The notes below the pieces were generated by a model. The model made no database searches and was not told the DNA's origin. It saw only the letters and a list, made by a program, of their open reading frames with translations. The translations under genes and the position numbers were made by a program. Shown here piece after piece: positions 37,557-45,501 of a stretch of DNA of 64,000 bases. The DNA comes from Pseudomonas sp. B21-048 (GTDB lineage Bacteria > Pseudomonadota > Gammaproteobacteria > Pseudomonadales > Pseudomonadaceae): NCBI RefSeq assembly GCF_024748615.1, contig NZ_CP087168.1:4836001-4900000 (forward strand), given 5' to 3'. Position 1 is the stretch's first letter. Every line of letters begins with the position of its first letter.

Positions 37557-38632
37557 CTTTTGACTCCCAGGCCTACGCCATTCAGCTTGAAGAAAAGGTT
37601 ACGCGCCTGCGCGACCTACTGGCCCCGTTCGGTGCGCCCGAACCCGCAGTGTTCGATTCGCCGCTGAAAAACTTCCGTCTGCGTGCCGAATTCCGCCTGT
37701 GGCGCGAAGCCGGCGAGCGCCATTACGCGATGTTTTCCCAGGAAGACAAACGCACGCCGATCCTGATCGAAGAGTTCCCGATCGCAAGCCTGCGCATCAA
37801 CCAGTTGATGCCGCAACTCAAGGCGGCCTGGCAAGCGAGTGCGGCGCTGAGCCACAAGCTGTTTCAGGTGGAGTTCCTCACCACCCTGGCCGGCGATGCG
37901 ATGATCACCCTGTGCTACCACCGCCCGCTGGACGAGCACTGGCACGCAGCGGCGTCGAAACTGGCAGCCGACCTGAACGTCAGCATCATCGGTCGCTCGA
38001 AGGGCAAGCGCGAAGTGATCGGCCACGATTACGTGGTCGAGAAACTCGAAGTGGGCGGCCGCACCTTCAGCTATCGCCAGCCGGAAGGCGCGTTCACCCA
38101 ACCCAACGGCACGGTGAACCAGAAAATGCTCAACTGGGCGTACGACGCCCTCGGTGATCGTTCCGACGATTTGCTGGAACTGTATTGCGGCAACGGCAAC
38201 TTCACCCTGCCACTCGCGACCCGCGTGCGCAAAGTGCTGGCCACCGAAATCAGCAAGACCTCGGTCAACGCAGCACTCAGCAACCTGAGTGAAAACGCGG
38301 TGGATAACGTCACGCTGGTGCGTTTGTCTGCCGAAGAACTGACCGAAGCCCTGAACGAGGTTCGCCCGTTCCGTCGCCTGCACGGCATCGACCTCAAGAG
38401 CTACGAGTTCGGTAGCGTATTCGTCGATCCGCCCCGCGCCGGCATGGACCCGGACACTTGCGAACTGACCCGGCGCTTCGACAACATCCTCTACATTTCC
38501 TGCAACCCGGAAACCCTCGCGGCCAACATCGCCCAACTGCACGACACCCACCGCATTACCCAATGCGCGATGTTCGACCAGTTTCCGTGGACCCATCACA
38601 TGGAATCCGGGGTGTTGTTGACCCGTCGTTGA
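37553..38632 (+). CDS. trmA: tRNA (uracil-5-)-methyltransferase TrmA
   Basis: A 359-residue SAM-dependent enzyme that makes m5U54 (ribothymidine) in the T-loop of tRNAs. The start at 37553 overlaps the permease stop (ATGA). Motifs: the SAM-binding [16 protein letters not shown] (near 210), DPPRAG (near 295) and the catalytic cysteine in ISCNPETL (near 320). Length is the family standard. From memory the same permease-trmA pair occurs at PA4719-PA4720. Confidence 0.96.
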   Translation: MTFDSQAYAIQLEEKVTRLRDLLAPFGAPEPAVFDSPLKNFRLRAEFRLWREAGERHYAMFSQEDKRTPILIEEFPIASLRINQLMPQLKAAWQASAALSHKLFQVEFLTTLAGDAMITLCYHRPLDEHWHAAASKLAADLNVSIIGRSKGKREVIGHDYVVEKLEVGGRTFSYRQPEGAFTQPNGTVNQKMLNWAYDALGDRSDDLLELYCGNGNFTLPLATRVRKVLATEISKTSVNAALSNLSENAVDNVTLVRLSAEELTEALNEVRPFRRLHGIDLKSYEFGSVFVDPPRAGMDPDTCELTRRFDNILYISCNPETLAANIAQLHDTHRITQCAMFDQFPWTHHMESGVLLTRR

Positions 38633-38653
38633 TCGCAGCCTCCATATACAAAT

Positions 38654-38678
38654 CAGCCGTCCACAGGACGGCTTTTTT
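38654..38678 (+). terminator. rho-independent terminator after trmA
   Basis: AGCCGTCC-ACA-GGACGGCT followed by T6, 21 bases past the trmA stop codon. Confidence 0.92.
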
Positions 38679-38686
38679 GTGGGCGG

Positions 38687-39133
38687 TCAACGAGTCGCAT
38701 CGACCTTGCGCGGGCGACCACCCTTCTTGCCGTTGGCCCGCGCAGCCTCGGCCTTCGCCGCGCTGCTCTGACGACCATTTCGCGAGGCGATCACCGAGGC
38801 TGCCATATCCATAAGAGGTTTACTCGCCGAAATCAAACCGGCGATGGACACCTGCAATTCCTTGTCTTCATGACAAAGCGCGGCTCCGGCGAAACCGACT
38901 TTCAGCCCGGCGAAATCCTCGGTCTCAAAACCATCGAACTCCGGATAGTTTTTTACTGGCAACAACACACCGCTGCCATCCTCGAAACCGACGGCGAGAC
39001 ATGGATCAAGAAAGATCACCGTCGTCGCATTCAATCCGGCACGACGGCGTGCCTCACCACGCTCGATCGCTTCGTCCAGAGCGCCTTCGGTCACGGGGTG
39101 ATCAACCTGCATTTTTGCGCTTATCGTTTTCAT
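38687..39133 (-). CDS. DUF2442 family protein with AT-hook-like tail
   Basis: A 148-residue protein. The N-terminal half (about residues 30-105) has the DUF2442 pattern: residue groups VIFLDPCLAVGFEDG and LPVKNYPEFDGF. The C-terminal tail is Ala/Lys-rich and ends with KKGGRPRKVD, which contains the GRP core of an AT-hook, so it may bind DNA. It starts by overlap (ATGA) with the stop of the upstream DUF4160 locus. DUF2442 and DUF4160 genes are often adjacent; function is unproven, with a toxin-antitoxin-like role a guess only. Confidence 0.75.
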   Translation of the reverse strand: MKTISAKMQVDHPVTEGALDEAIERGEARRRAGLNATTVIFLDPCLAVGFEDGSGVLLPVKNYPEFDGFETEDFAGLKVGFAGAALCHEDKELQVSIAGLISASKPLMDMAASVIASRNGRQSSAAKAEAARANGKKGGRPRKVDATR

Positions 39134-39557
39134 AATTCGATCTCCACGCCTTCTGATGCTCCCATCAGGCTCAGCAGGGTCTTGTTGCTCTCCGGCTCAT
39201 AGCGAGCCGAACCAATCATGTAAGTCGTGCTGCCAATCCACTTCATCACGACCACTTCATTGCCCTGCCAATCCCATAACTGGTTGTCGAGGCAGGCCGT
39301 CTGCAATTTGTTCCACCAGATGCCACGAGCTCGCCGTAAACTGGCGGGTTGCCTGAGCGCCTGACGCAATCCCTCCAGCACAGCCAGAGGAGGTCGATGC
39401 GAATGAGGGACGACATCCAGAGCTCGACGCCGTTGTGCCAGAAGCTGAACCTGAAGCGCGCGCTCCATGTGCCTGCGTCGACGTGAACGTATGGCGGGCA
39501 ATGCTCATCACGCAACATGACCACCAGTGAAAACCCTTTGTAGCGGCATACGTTCAT
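39130..39557 (-). pseudogene. frameshifted DUF4160 family gene
   Basis: Two overlapping frames together spell one DUF4160 protein. The first (from ATG at 39557) gives MNVCRYKGFSLVVML and PPYVHVDAGTWSARFRF up to about VELW. The second continues DVVPHSHRPPLAVLEGLRQAL and runs to the stop at 39130. A single-base change within about 39411-39422 would fuse them. Both parts look like coding sequence, so this is either a real inactivating mutation or a sequencing error. The last codons overlap the DUF2442 start. The intact protein would be about 140 residues. Confidence 0.72.
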
Positions 39558-39820
39558 GCTAACCCATCCGTTAGGTTATAGAGTTCGAAGATTCGCCATT
39601 CCTTGAAGAATCCGATAACTGGCACTGATCGATTGATCAACCGGCCACGTTTGAGCCTAGCGTTCCAGGCTGATCGGGCGCTGCCGATCAAGGCAAAAAA
39701 GAGTAAGCAATCCTTTCATTGCCAACACTTGGCCAGTGCTGAATCTGGCCCTGTATTTGTGCGCTCTTATTTGATAAACACAGACTCAGATACTTCATTT
39801 GATTCCCGGTGTAATCAATC

Positions 39821-40732
39821 ATGCAGCGACATTTCGACGATCTTCAGCTGGGCAGCATCGAACTGTTTTGCCTGGCCGCCGAAGCGGGCAGCTTTACCGC
39901 AGCAGCACTTGTAGCAGGCGTAACCCCGGCCGCCGTCAGCCGCTCGGTGTCGCGCATGGAAGAACGTTTGGGTGTGCGGTTGTTTGCGCGTACCACCCGC
40001 AGCGTCAAGCTGACTGATAGTGGCCGGCGTTATTTCGAGGAGTGTCGCGAGGCTCTTGCCCAGCTGGTCGAGGCCCAGCGCGAGGTGATGGGGCAGCAGC
40101 AAGAACCCTCTGGCACGTTGCGCATCAGCATTCCCACGACCTATGCCCATCATCGAATCCTGCCCTTGCTGCCTGCGTTTCGGGCGCGCTTCCCTGCCGT
40201 GAAGGTCGAGGCGCATATCAGCAATCGCAACATTGATTTCGTCGGCGAAGGCTATGACATGGCAATCCGTGTGCGGGCCATTCCCGACTCCGGGTTGATT
40301 GCCCGGCCCTTGGAAGACGCCGCGCTGGTGATGATTGCCAGCCCTGATTACCTGAAGCGCGCCGACACCCCGCAAACACTGGATGACTTGGCTCAGCACG
40401 AATGCATTCAGTACGAACTGCCCAGCAGCGGCAGGCGGATTGCCTGGCTGTTCAACGACAACGGTGTGCCGCTGGAGATTCTTGCCGAGGGCAACTACTG
40501 CTGCTCCGATGACGTATTGGGCGGCGTAACGCTGGCAAAAAGCGGCGCGGGGATCTTTCAAACCTATCGCTTCATCGTCGAAAACGAACTGGCGGACGGT
40601 TCGCTGGTGGAAGTGCTCAAACCCTATGGCGGACGCTCCCGCCCCTTCACTCTGCTGTACCCGCAAAGCCGCCATGTGCCGTTGCGGCTAAGAGCGTTTA
40701 TCGATTTTTTGCTAGAACATCTGCCGCACTGA
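39821..40732 (+). CDS. LysR-family transcriptional regulator
   Basis: A 303-residue LysR-type regulator. The winged helix-turn-helix is at about residues 10-68 (LFCLAAEAGSFTAAALVAGV, AAVSRSVSRMEERLGVRLFARTTRSVKLT). The substrate-binding domain runs from about 95 to 300. The N-terminal MQRHFDDLQLGSIELF and the domain layout are those of the group that often regulates neighbouring transporters or dehydrogenases. No divergent partner is adjacent: the next left gene is the broken DUF4160, so its target is not deducible. Confidence 0.9.
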   Translation: MQRHFDDLQLGSIELFCLAAEAGSFTAAALVAGVTPAAVSRSVSRMEERLGVRLFARTTRSVKLTDSGRRYFEECREALAQLVEAQREVMGQQQEPSGTLRISIPTTYAHHRILPLLPAFRARFPAVKVEAHISNRNIDFVGEGYDMAIRVRAIPDSGLIARPLEDAALVMIASPDYLKRADTPQTLDDLAQHECIQYELPSSGRRIAWLFNDNGVPLEILAEGNYCCSDDVLGGVTLAKSGAGIFQTYRFIVENELADGSLVEVLKPYGGRSRPFTLLYPQSRHVPLRLRAFIDFLLEHLPH

Positions 40733-40786
40733 AAAGATCGCACAAGGAGCTGCCGAAGGCTCGGGCCGCGTTCGGACGATCTTTTT
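40732..40786. repeat. repeat of the AAAAGATCG...CGATCTTTTT family
   Basis: The sequence from GGAGCTGCCGAAGG to CGGACGATCTTTTT is the same as the right arm of the element at 3096-3185. It starts at the LysR stop codon and ends in a T-run, so it probably acts as the terminator of this gene. Confidence 0.75.
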
Positions 40787-40844
40787 GTATCTGTCCGATC
40801 ACCGCACAAATAATCCAGGCCTGACGCCCTCTTCAATTGACCTT

Positions 40845-40860
40845 GTTAACCAGTTGGTAC
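40845..40860. promoter_or_regulatory. candidate operator upstream of the dehydroquinase gene
   Basis: GTTAACCAGTTGGTAC contains the imperfect dyad ACCAGTTGGT. It shares 11 of 16 bases with the minus-strand sequence before quiC (ACTAACCGGGTAGTAC). It lies 62 bases before the start codon. Proposed target of the clustered TetR-family regulator; inference only. Confidence 0.35.
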
Positions 40861-40921
40861 AATTTTCACCCACAGGCTAAAACACTCAGCCAATGCCAAC
40901 AATAATATGTGGAGAGACCCG

Positions 40922-41362
40922 ATGTCCCCTATCGTTCTGGTGCTTAACGGCCCGAACCTGAACCTGCTCGGCACCCGTGAGCCGGCGACTTATGGCCACG
41001 AAGCCTTGGCGGATATTTCGGCGCTGTGCGGTCGTGCTGCCGAAGAATTCGGCCTGACAGTGGAGTTTCGCCAGACCAACCATGAAGGCGAACTGCTCGA
41101 CTGGATTCACGCCGCCCGTGGCCGTTGCGCCGGGATCGTCATCAATCCGGCTGCGTGGACTCACACCTCGGTCGCCATCCGCGATGCCTTGGTCGCCAGC
41201 GAACTGCCGGTGATCGAAGTCCACCTGTCCAATGTCCATGCCCGCGAACCGTTCCGGCATCACTCCTTTGTTTCCTCCATCGCCACGGCGGTCATGTGCG
41301 GTTTCGGCAGCCACGGCTATCGTTTGGCGCTGGAGCACTTCAGCCAACGTTTGGAAGGTTAA
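40922..41362 (+). CDS. aroQ: type II 3-dehydroquinate dehydratase
   Basis: A 146-residue type II dehydroquinase; it interconverts 3-dehydroquinate and 3-dehydroshikimate in the shikimate pathway and in quinate catabolism. The start at 40922 has GGAGAG upstream. Active-site marks: [17 protein letters not shown] (residues 8-24, catalytic Arg and Tyr), [11 protein letters not shown] (near 47), INPAAWTH (near 76) and [16 protein letters not shown] (catalytic His near 100). Being in a quinate-type cluster it is probably the catabolic copy (PA0245-like) rather than the biosynthetic one. Confidence 0.95.
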   Translation: MSPIVLVLNGPNLNLLGTREPATYGHEALADISALCGRAAEEFGLTVEFRQTNHEGELLDWIHAARGRCAGIVINPAAWTHTSVAIRDALVASELPVIEVHLSNVHAREPFRHHSFVSSIATAVMCGFGSHGYRLALEHFSQRLEG

Positions 41363-41367
41363 GCGTC

Positions 41368-42222
41368 ATGACACAGAACACCGTGGTATTGGCCGGGCTG
41401 ATCGGTGCCGGCATTCAGGCTTCCCGCACCCCCGCGCTGCACGAGCATGAAGGCGATGCGCAGGGTTTGCGTTACCTGTATCGGTTGATCGATCTGGATC
41501 AATTGAAACTCGACAGCAGCGCCCTGCCCGACCTGCTGATGGCCGCCGAACGGATGAACTTCACCGGGCTGAACATCACCTTCCCGTGCAAGCAGACGAT
41601 CATCCCGTTGCTCGACGAGTTGTCCCCGGAAGCTCGCGGCATTGGCGCGGTGAACACGGTGGCGCTGAAGGACGGTAAACGCATCGGCCACAACACCGAT
41701 TGCCTGGGTTTTGCCGAAGGCTTTCGCCGTGGTTTGAAGGACGTTGCCCGTGAGCGTGTGGTGCAAATGGGCGCCGGTGGCGCAGGCGCGGCAGTGGCCC
41801 ACGCGCTATTGAGCGAAGGCGTACAGCTGCTGAGCATTTTCGATGTGGATCAAAATCGCGCTCAGTCGCTGGCGAACAACCTCAATCAGCATTTTGGTTT
41901 CGGTCGTGCCGTGGCCGGGCATGATTTGCCAGGCACGTTGGGCCAGGCAAACGGGCTGGTGAATACCACGCCGATGGGCATGAAAAAGCTGCCAGGCATG
42001 CCAGTGCCAGCAGAGCTGCTTCGGGCGCAATTGTGGGTCGCTGAGATCGTTTACTTTCCGCTGGAAACCGAACTGCTGCGCAACGCTCGCGCGTTGGGTT
42101 GTCGCACTTTGGACGGCGGCAACATGGCGGTGTTTCAGGCGGTGAAAGCGTTTGAACTGTTCAGCGGCGTGGTGCCGGACGCTCAGCGGATGCTGGCGCA
42201 TTTTCAGAGCATGAATGGTTGA
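41368..42222 (+). CDS. shikimate/quinate dehydrogenase (AroE family, probably NAD-preferring)
   Basis: A 284-residue AroE-family dehydrogenase, 5 bases after the dehydroquinase stop. Catalytic Lys is in ITFPCKQTIIP (near residue 71) and Asp in HNTDCLGFAEGF (near 107). The Rossmann loop is GAGGAGAAVAHAL. After the second strand the protein reads FDVDQNR, with Asp where NADP-specific AroE has Arg/Ser, so NAD is the expected cofactor, fitting a catabolic role (oxidising shikimate or quinate). Closest types are RifI2/SDH-like enzymes; assignment within them is uncertain. Confidence 0.88.
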   Translation: MTQNTVVLAGLIGAGIQASRTPALHEHEGDAQGLRYLYRLIDLDQLKLDSSALPDLLMAAERMNFTGLNITFPCKQTIIPLLDELSPEARGIGAVNTVALKDGKRIGHNTDCLGFAEGFRRGLKDVARERVVQMGAGGAGAAVAHALLSEGVQLLSIFDVDQNRAQSLANNLNQHFGFGRAVAGHDLPGTLGQANGLVNTTPMGMKKLPGMPVPAELLRAQLWVAEIVYFPLETELLRNARALGCRTLDGGNMAVFQAVKAFELFSGVVPDAQRMLAHFQSMNG

Positions 42223-42230
42223 AAAGCCTT

Positions 42231-42323
42231 TGCGGGCAAGTCGGATCGCCGCACCGCTCGCTCCTACACAGATCACGTGACCTGTGTAGGCGCGAGCGGT
42301 GCGGCGATCCGACTTGCCCGCGA
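42231..42323. repeat. long near-perfect inverted repeat
   Basis: Arms of about 41 bases (TGCGGGCAAGTCGGATCGCC... and the mirrored GGCGATCCGACTTGCCCGC) with one mismatch, around a 10-base loop containing ATCACGTGAC. It lies between the convergent dehydrogenase and TetR genes. It would form a very stable hairpin and probably ends both transcripts. The unit recurs in part at 53340-53380 and near 47812. Confidence 0.85.
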
Positions 42324-42328
42324 AGACG

Positions 42329-43006
42329 TCAGGCCTGCAGGTATCGCAACACCGACTCGCAAATCATCTCCCGATGACGCTGCTTGATGTTTTCGTCCGG
42401 CAAGTCGATCTGAAAGATCTCACTGAGCGTATGACGGTTCGACACCCGATAGAAGCAAAACGAGCTGATCAGCAGATGCACATCCAGCGGATCGAGGCCG
42501 GTACGAAATACGCCCGCTGCGGCTCCGCGCCGCAAGATCTCGCCCAGTGAATCGAGGATGGTGTTGTTCATCGCCTTGATCGCATCGGAGCGCTTCACAT
42601 ACTCGGCGTTGTGAATGTTCTCGACGCTGACGATACGCACGAAATCGACATTGCGATCATGGTGATCGAAGGTGAATTCCACCAAGCGCCGAATCGCTTC
42701 CACCGGAGCCAGTTCAGCCAGGTGCAAACGGTTTTCGGTGCTGCGGATATCTCCGTAGAGTTTCTCCAGCACTTCGACGTAGAGTTGTTCCTTACTGCCG
42801 AAGTAGTAATAGATCATGCGTTTGGAGGTGTGGATGCGCTCGGCGATCGCATCGACGCGCGCACCGGAAAGCCCCTGCTGAACGAACTCGACAATGGCCT
42901 CTTGAAGGATGTTCTCGCGGGTCTTTTCCGGGTTGTTCTTGCGACTCTTGCGAGGCTCGGCCATTGGCTTTTCGGGTGCTGCGGAGCGTTCTGAAATTAT
43001 TGTCAT
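42329..43006 (-). CDS. TetR-family regulator of the quinate/shikimate cluster
   Basis: A 225-residue TetR regulator. The helix-turn-helix is at about residues 40-75: ARVDAIAERIHTSKRMIYYYF. It is preceded by a basic N-terminal arm (MAEPRKSRKNNPEK), and a second start there is possible. The C-terminal ligand domain is typical (TetR_C). By position (PA0243-like) it is the likely repressor of the qui genes, with protocatechuate, quinate or dehydroshikimate as plausible effectors. The start at 43006 has no strong ribosome binding site. Confidence 0.88.
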   Translation of the reverse strand: MTIISERSAAPEKPMAEPRKSRKNNPEKTRENILQEAIVEFVQQGLSGARVDAIAERIHTSKRMIYYYFGSKEQLYVEVLEKLYGDIRSTENRLHLAELAPVEAIRRLVEFTFDHHDRNVDFVRIVSVENIHNAEYVKRSDAIKAMNNTILDSLGEILRRGAAAGVFRTGLDPLDVHLLISSFCFYRVSNRHTLSEIFQIDLPDENIKQRHREMICESVLRYLQA

Positions 43007-43109
43007 TGCGGGCTCACGGCCATCACTGCACAAGCTGGCGATTATGGGCTGCCGCGCACAATGAAGGAAGTCGCGCGACAGCAGTTTGGTACCCGAGTTT
43101 ACGATTTTC

Positions 43110-45011
43110 CTACAACTTTGCCTGACGTACGCCACCATTTCGCGATTTAGCCATGGCCGCCAGTCGTACGGCGACATTGGCCGCGCCGTAACCCGCGTAG
43201 CCGTTTTTGCGCTGGATGATTTCAAAGAAGAACCGTCCTTCGAACGGCTCGGTGTAGACATGAAACAGCTCGCCGCCCTGAGCATCGCGGTCGTAGAGCA
43301 CGTTGAAATAGGCCAGTTCGCTGAGGAACTCATCGTCGAAATCGAACCGCGCGGCGAGGTCATCGTAGTAGTTGAGCGGAATATCCAGCAGCGGCACGCC
43401 CGCTTCCTTGGCGCGACTGACTTCAGCAAAAATGTCGTCGCAATCGAAGGCAATGTGATGCACGCCAGAACCGCGATAACTCGACAGCGCGTGTGAGATG
43501 GCGGTGTTGCGGTTCTCGGAGATGTTCAGCGGCAGGCGGATTGAACTGCAACGGCTGCGCAATGCGCGACTCTTCACCAAGCCATACGGGTCGGGCAGCA
43601 CCACTTCATCATCGGCTTCGAAATCCAGCAGGCTCTTATAGAACAGCACCCAACTGTCGAGGCTGTCGGCCGGCAGTGCCATCGCCATGTGGTCGATGCG
43701 CTTGAGACCACCGCTGGCCACAGCCGTCGGTTGCAGATTGAAGTCGGTGCCGTAGACATCGGCGTCCTTGTCCACCAGGTAAATCAGGCTGCCGTCCGGC
43801 GCACGCACCGCGGCCAGTTCAAGCTCATTGGGACCCACGAGCCCGCGATAGGGCTGCCCCTTGTACGCAACGGCACGCGCCAGCGCACTGGCGCTGTCCT
43901 TGACCCGCACGGCGGTGGCGCACAGCGATGGGCCGTGCGCCTCGAAAAAACTGTGGGCGAAAGAATAAGGCTCAGAGTTGAGGATCAGGTTGATATCGCC
44001 CTGACGCAACAGGCTGACGCTCTTGGAACGGTGCTGCCCAGCCTTGACGAAACCCAGCCGCTCCAGCCAATGGGACAGCTTGGCACCGAGGCTTTCATCT
44101 ACTGCGAATTCAAGAAACTCGATGCCGTTGTATTCGCTGGCGCTGGGGGTGTCGAACAGAATGTCGCGATGGGTTGCGGGCGTGGCTTCCTGTTCCAGAC
44201 GTTGGCGAGTTTTCTCTTCCAGATACAGCAACGAACGCAAACCGTCGGCGGCGTTGGCCCGTGACGGCGCGGCGCGGAAGCCGTCGTTGAAGATCTCCAG
44301 CGACAGCGGCCCGGTGTAGCCACTCTTGATGATCGGCGCGAGGAACCCCGGCAGATCGAATTCGCCCTGGCCCGGGAAACAGCGGAAGTGCCGGCTCCAC
44401 TCCAGCACGTCCATGGCCAGGATCGGCGCGTCGGCCATTTGCACGAAGAAGATCCTGTCGCCGGGAATCTCGGCGATGGCGCTTGGGTCGCCCTTGAGCG
44501 ACAGCGTATGAAAACTGTCCAGCAATACACCGAGGCTTGGATGATTGGCCTGGCGAACGATGTTCCATACCTGTTGCCAGGTGTTCACATGCCGGCCCCA
44601 AGCCAGCGCTTCGTAACCGATCCGCAGGCCACGAATGCTGGCCCGCTCTGCGAGCTGGTGCAAATCATCAATCAGGATCTGCTCATCACCAATGGAGTCG
44701 GCCGAGGCGTTGCTGCACACCAGCACCAGGTCAGTGCCCAGTTCCTGCATCAAATCGAACTTGCGCTCGGCCCGCTCCAGATGGCGTGGCAAGCGATCGC
44801 GGCGGCAACCTTCGAAATCCCGAAAGGGCTGAAACAGCGTGATGGCGATTCCGAGATCGGCGCACATCTGTCTGATTTCCCGCGGGCTGCCGTCGTAGTA
44901 GAGCAGGTCGTTTTCGAAAATCTCCACCCCGTCAAAACCGGCGGCGGCGATGGCTTCGAGTTTTTCCGGCAGGGTGCCGCTCAAGGAAACGGTGGCAATG
45001 GAACGCTGCAT
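43110..45011 (-). CDS. quiC: 3-dehydroshikimate dehydratase QuiC (two-domain)
   Basis: A 633-residue protein fusing an N-terminal sugar-phosphate isomerase/AP-endonuclease-like TIM barrel (about 1-290) to a C-terminal 4-hydroxyphenylpyruvate-dioxygenase-like domain (about 305-630). The start at 45011 is MQRSIATVSLSG. The N-terminal domain dehydrates 3-dehydroshikimate to protocatechuate. Its metal-site residues include motifs GFDGVEIFEND (near 30), YEAL (near 135), LDSFH (near 168) and LSLEIFND (near 237). The second domain has HIAFDCDDI and HVYTEP (iron-ligand-like). The QuiC fusion is known from P. putida. Downstream genes: the TetR regulator, 103 bases away. Confidence 0.93.
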   Translation of the reverse strand: MQRSIATVSLSGTLPEKLEAIAAAGFDGVEIFENDLLYYDGSPREIRQMCADLGIAITLFQPFRDFEGCRRDRLPRHLERAERKFDLMQELGTDLVLVCSNASADSIGDEQILIDDLHQLAERASIRGLRIGYEALAWGRHVNTWQQVWNIVRQANHPSLGVLLDSFHTLSLKGDPSAIAEIPGDRIFFVQMADAPILAMDVLEWSRHFRCFPGQGEFDLPGFLAPIIKSGYTGPLSLEIFNDGFRAAPSRANAADGLRSLLYLEEKTRQRLEQEATPATHRDILFDTPSASEYNGIEFLEFAVDESLGAKLSHWLERLGFVKAGQHRSKSVSLLRQGDINLILNSEPYSFAHSFFEAHGPSLCATAVRVKDSASALARAVAYKGQPYRGLVGPNELELAAVRAPDGSLIYLVDKDADVYGTDFNLQPTAVASGGLKRIDHMAMALPADSLDSWVLFYKSLLDFEADDEVVLPDPYGLVKSRALRSRCSSIRLPLNISENRNTAISHALSSYRGSGVHHIAFDCDDIFAEVSRAKEAGVPLLDIPLNYYDDLAARFDFDDEFLSELAYFNVLYDRDAQGGELFHVYTEPFEGRFFFEIIQRKNGYAGYGAANVAVRLAAMAKSRNGGVRQAKL

Positions 45012-45501
45012 GTGTCGACTCCCGGTGGTGGGGACATTCTTGTTGGGCAAATTATTGGCTTGACGAATCCACACAGCAATTCAAAGTGTACTACCCGGTT
45101 AGTTTTGCGGGCGATTATCGAACACAATGGCGGTTGGCGAATTGACGATTTTTTGTCCACTGCGCAACATCGACACCACATTGAGTCCGGTCACAACCCC
45201 ATGGACTCGGTTACCAAAGACCCTGAACACCACATAAAAATTTCAAAAAACGGGTACACGCTCATGCGCTCATTCAACGCCTTGTTTGCTTGCTCCACCG
45301 ACCTCACGCCGTACCTGGCATCCATCCGAACCTTGCGCCCTCTCGGCCGAACCGTGCCGCTCGCTGAATAACCGTTGTCGTCTGTCCGACGAAAACACCT
45401 CAGCCGATCAATCACACCCGCGTCTGTCGCCGTCGATTGATCACGCGCCCTTGAAGTCCCGACAAGCCTCGCTTGTCAGTCATTGAACGGATGGCACCTA
45501 C
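45012..45501. other. intergenic region between quiC and the MFS transporter
   Basis: 490 bases between divergent genes with promoters likely in both directions. It contains the candidate operator at 45090-45103. A few short open frames occur but none looks coding. GGATGG precedes the transporter start. Confidence 0.5.
45090..45103. promoter_or_regulatory. candidate operator upstream of quiC
   Basis: ACTACCCGGTTAGT, an imperfect dyad (ACTA-n-CCGG-n-TAGT), 79 bases before the quiC start. Its minus-strand reading resembles the sequence before the dehydroquinase gene. Plausible TetR-regulator site; unproven. Confidence 0.4.
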
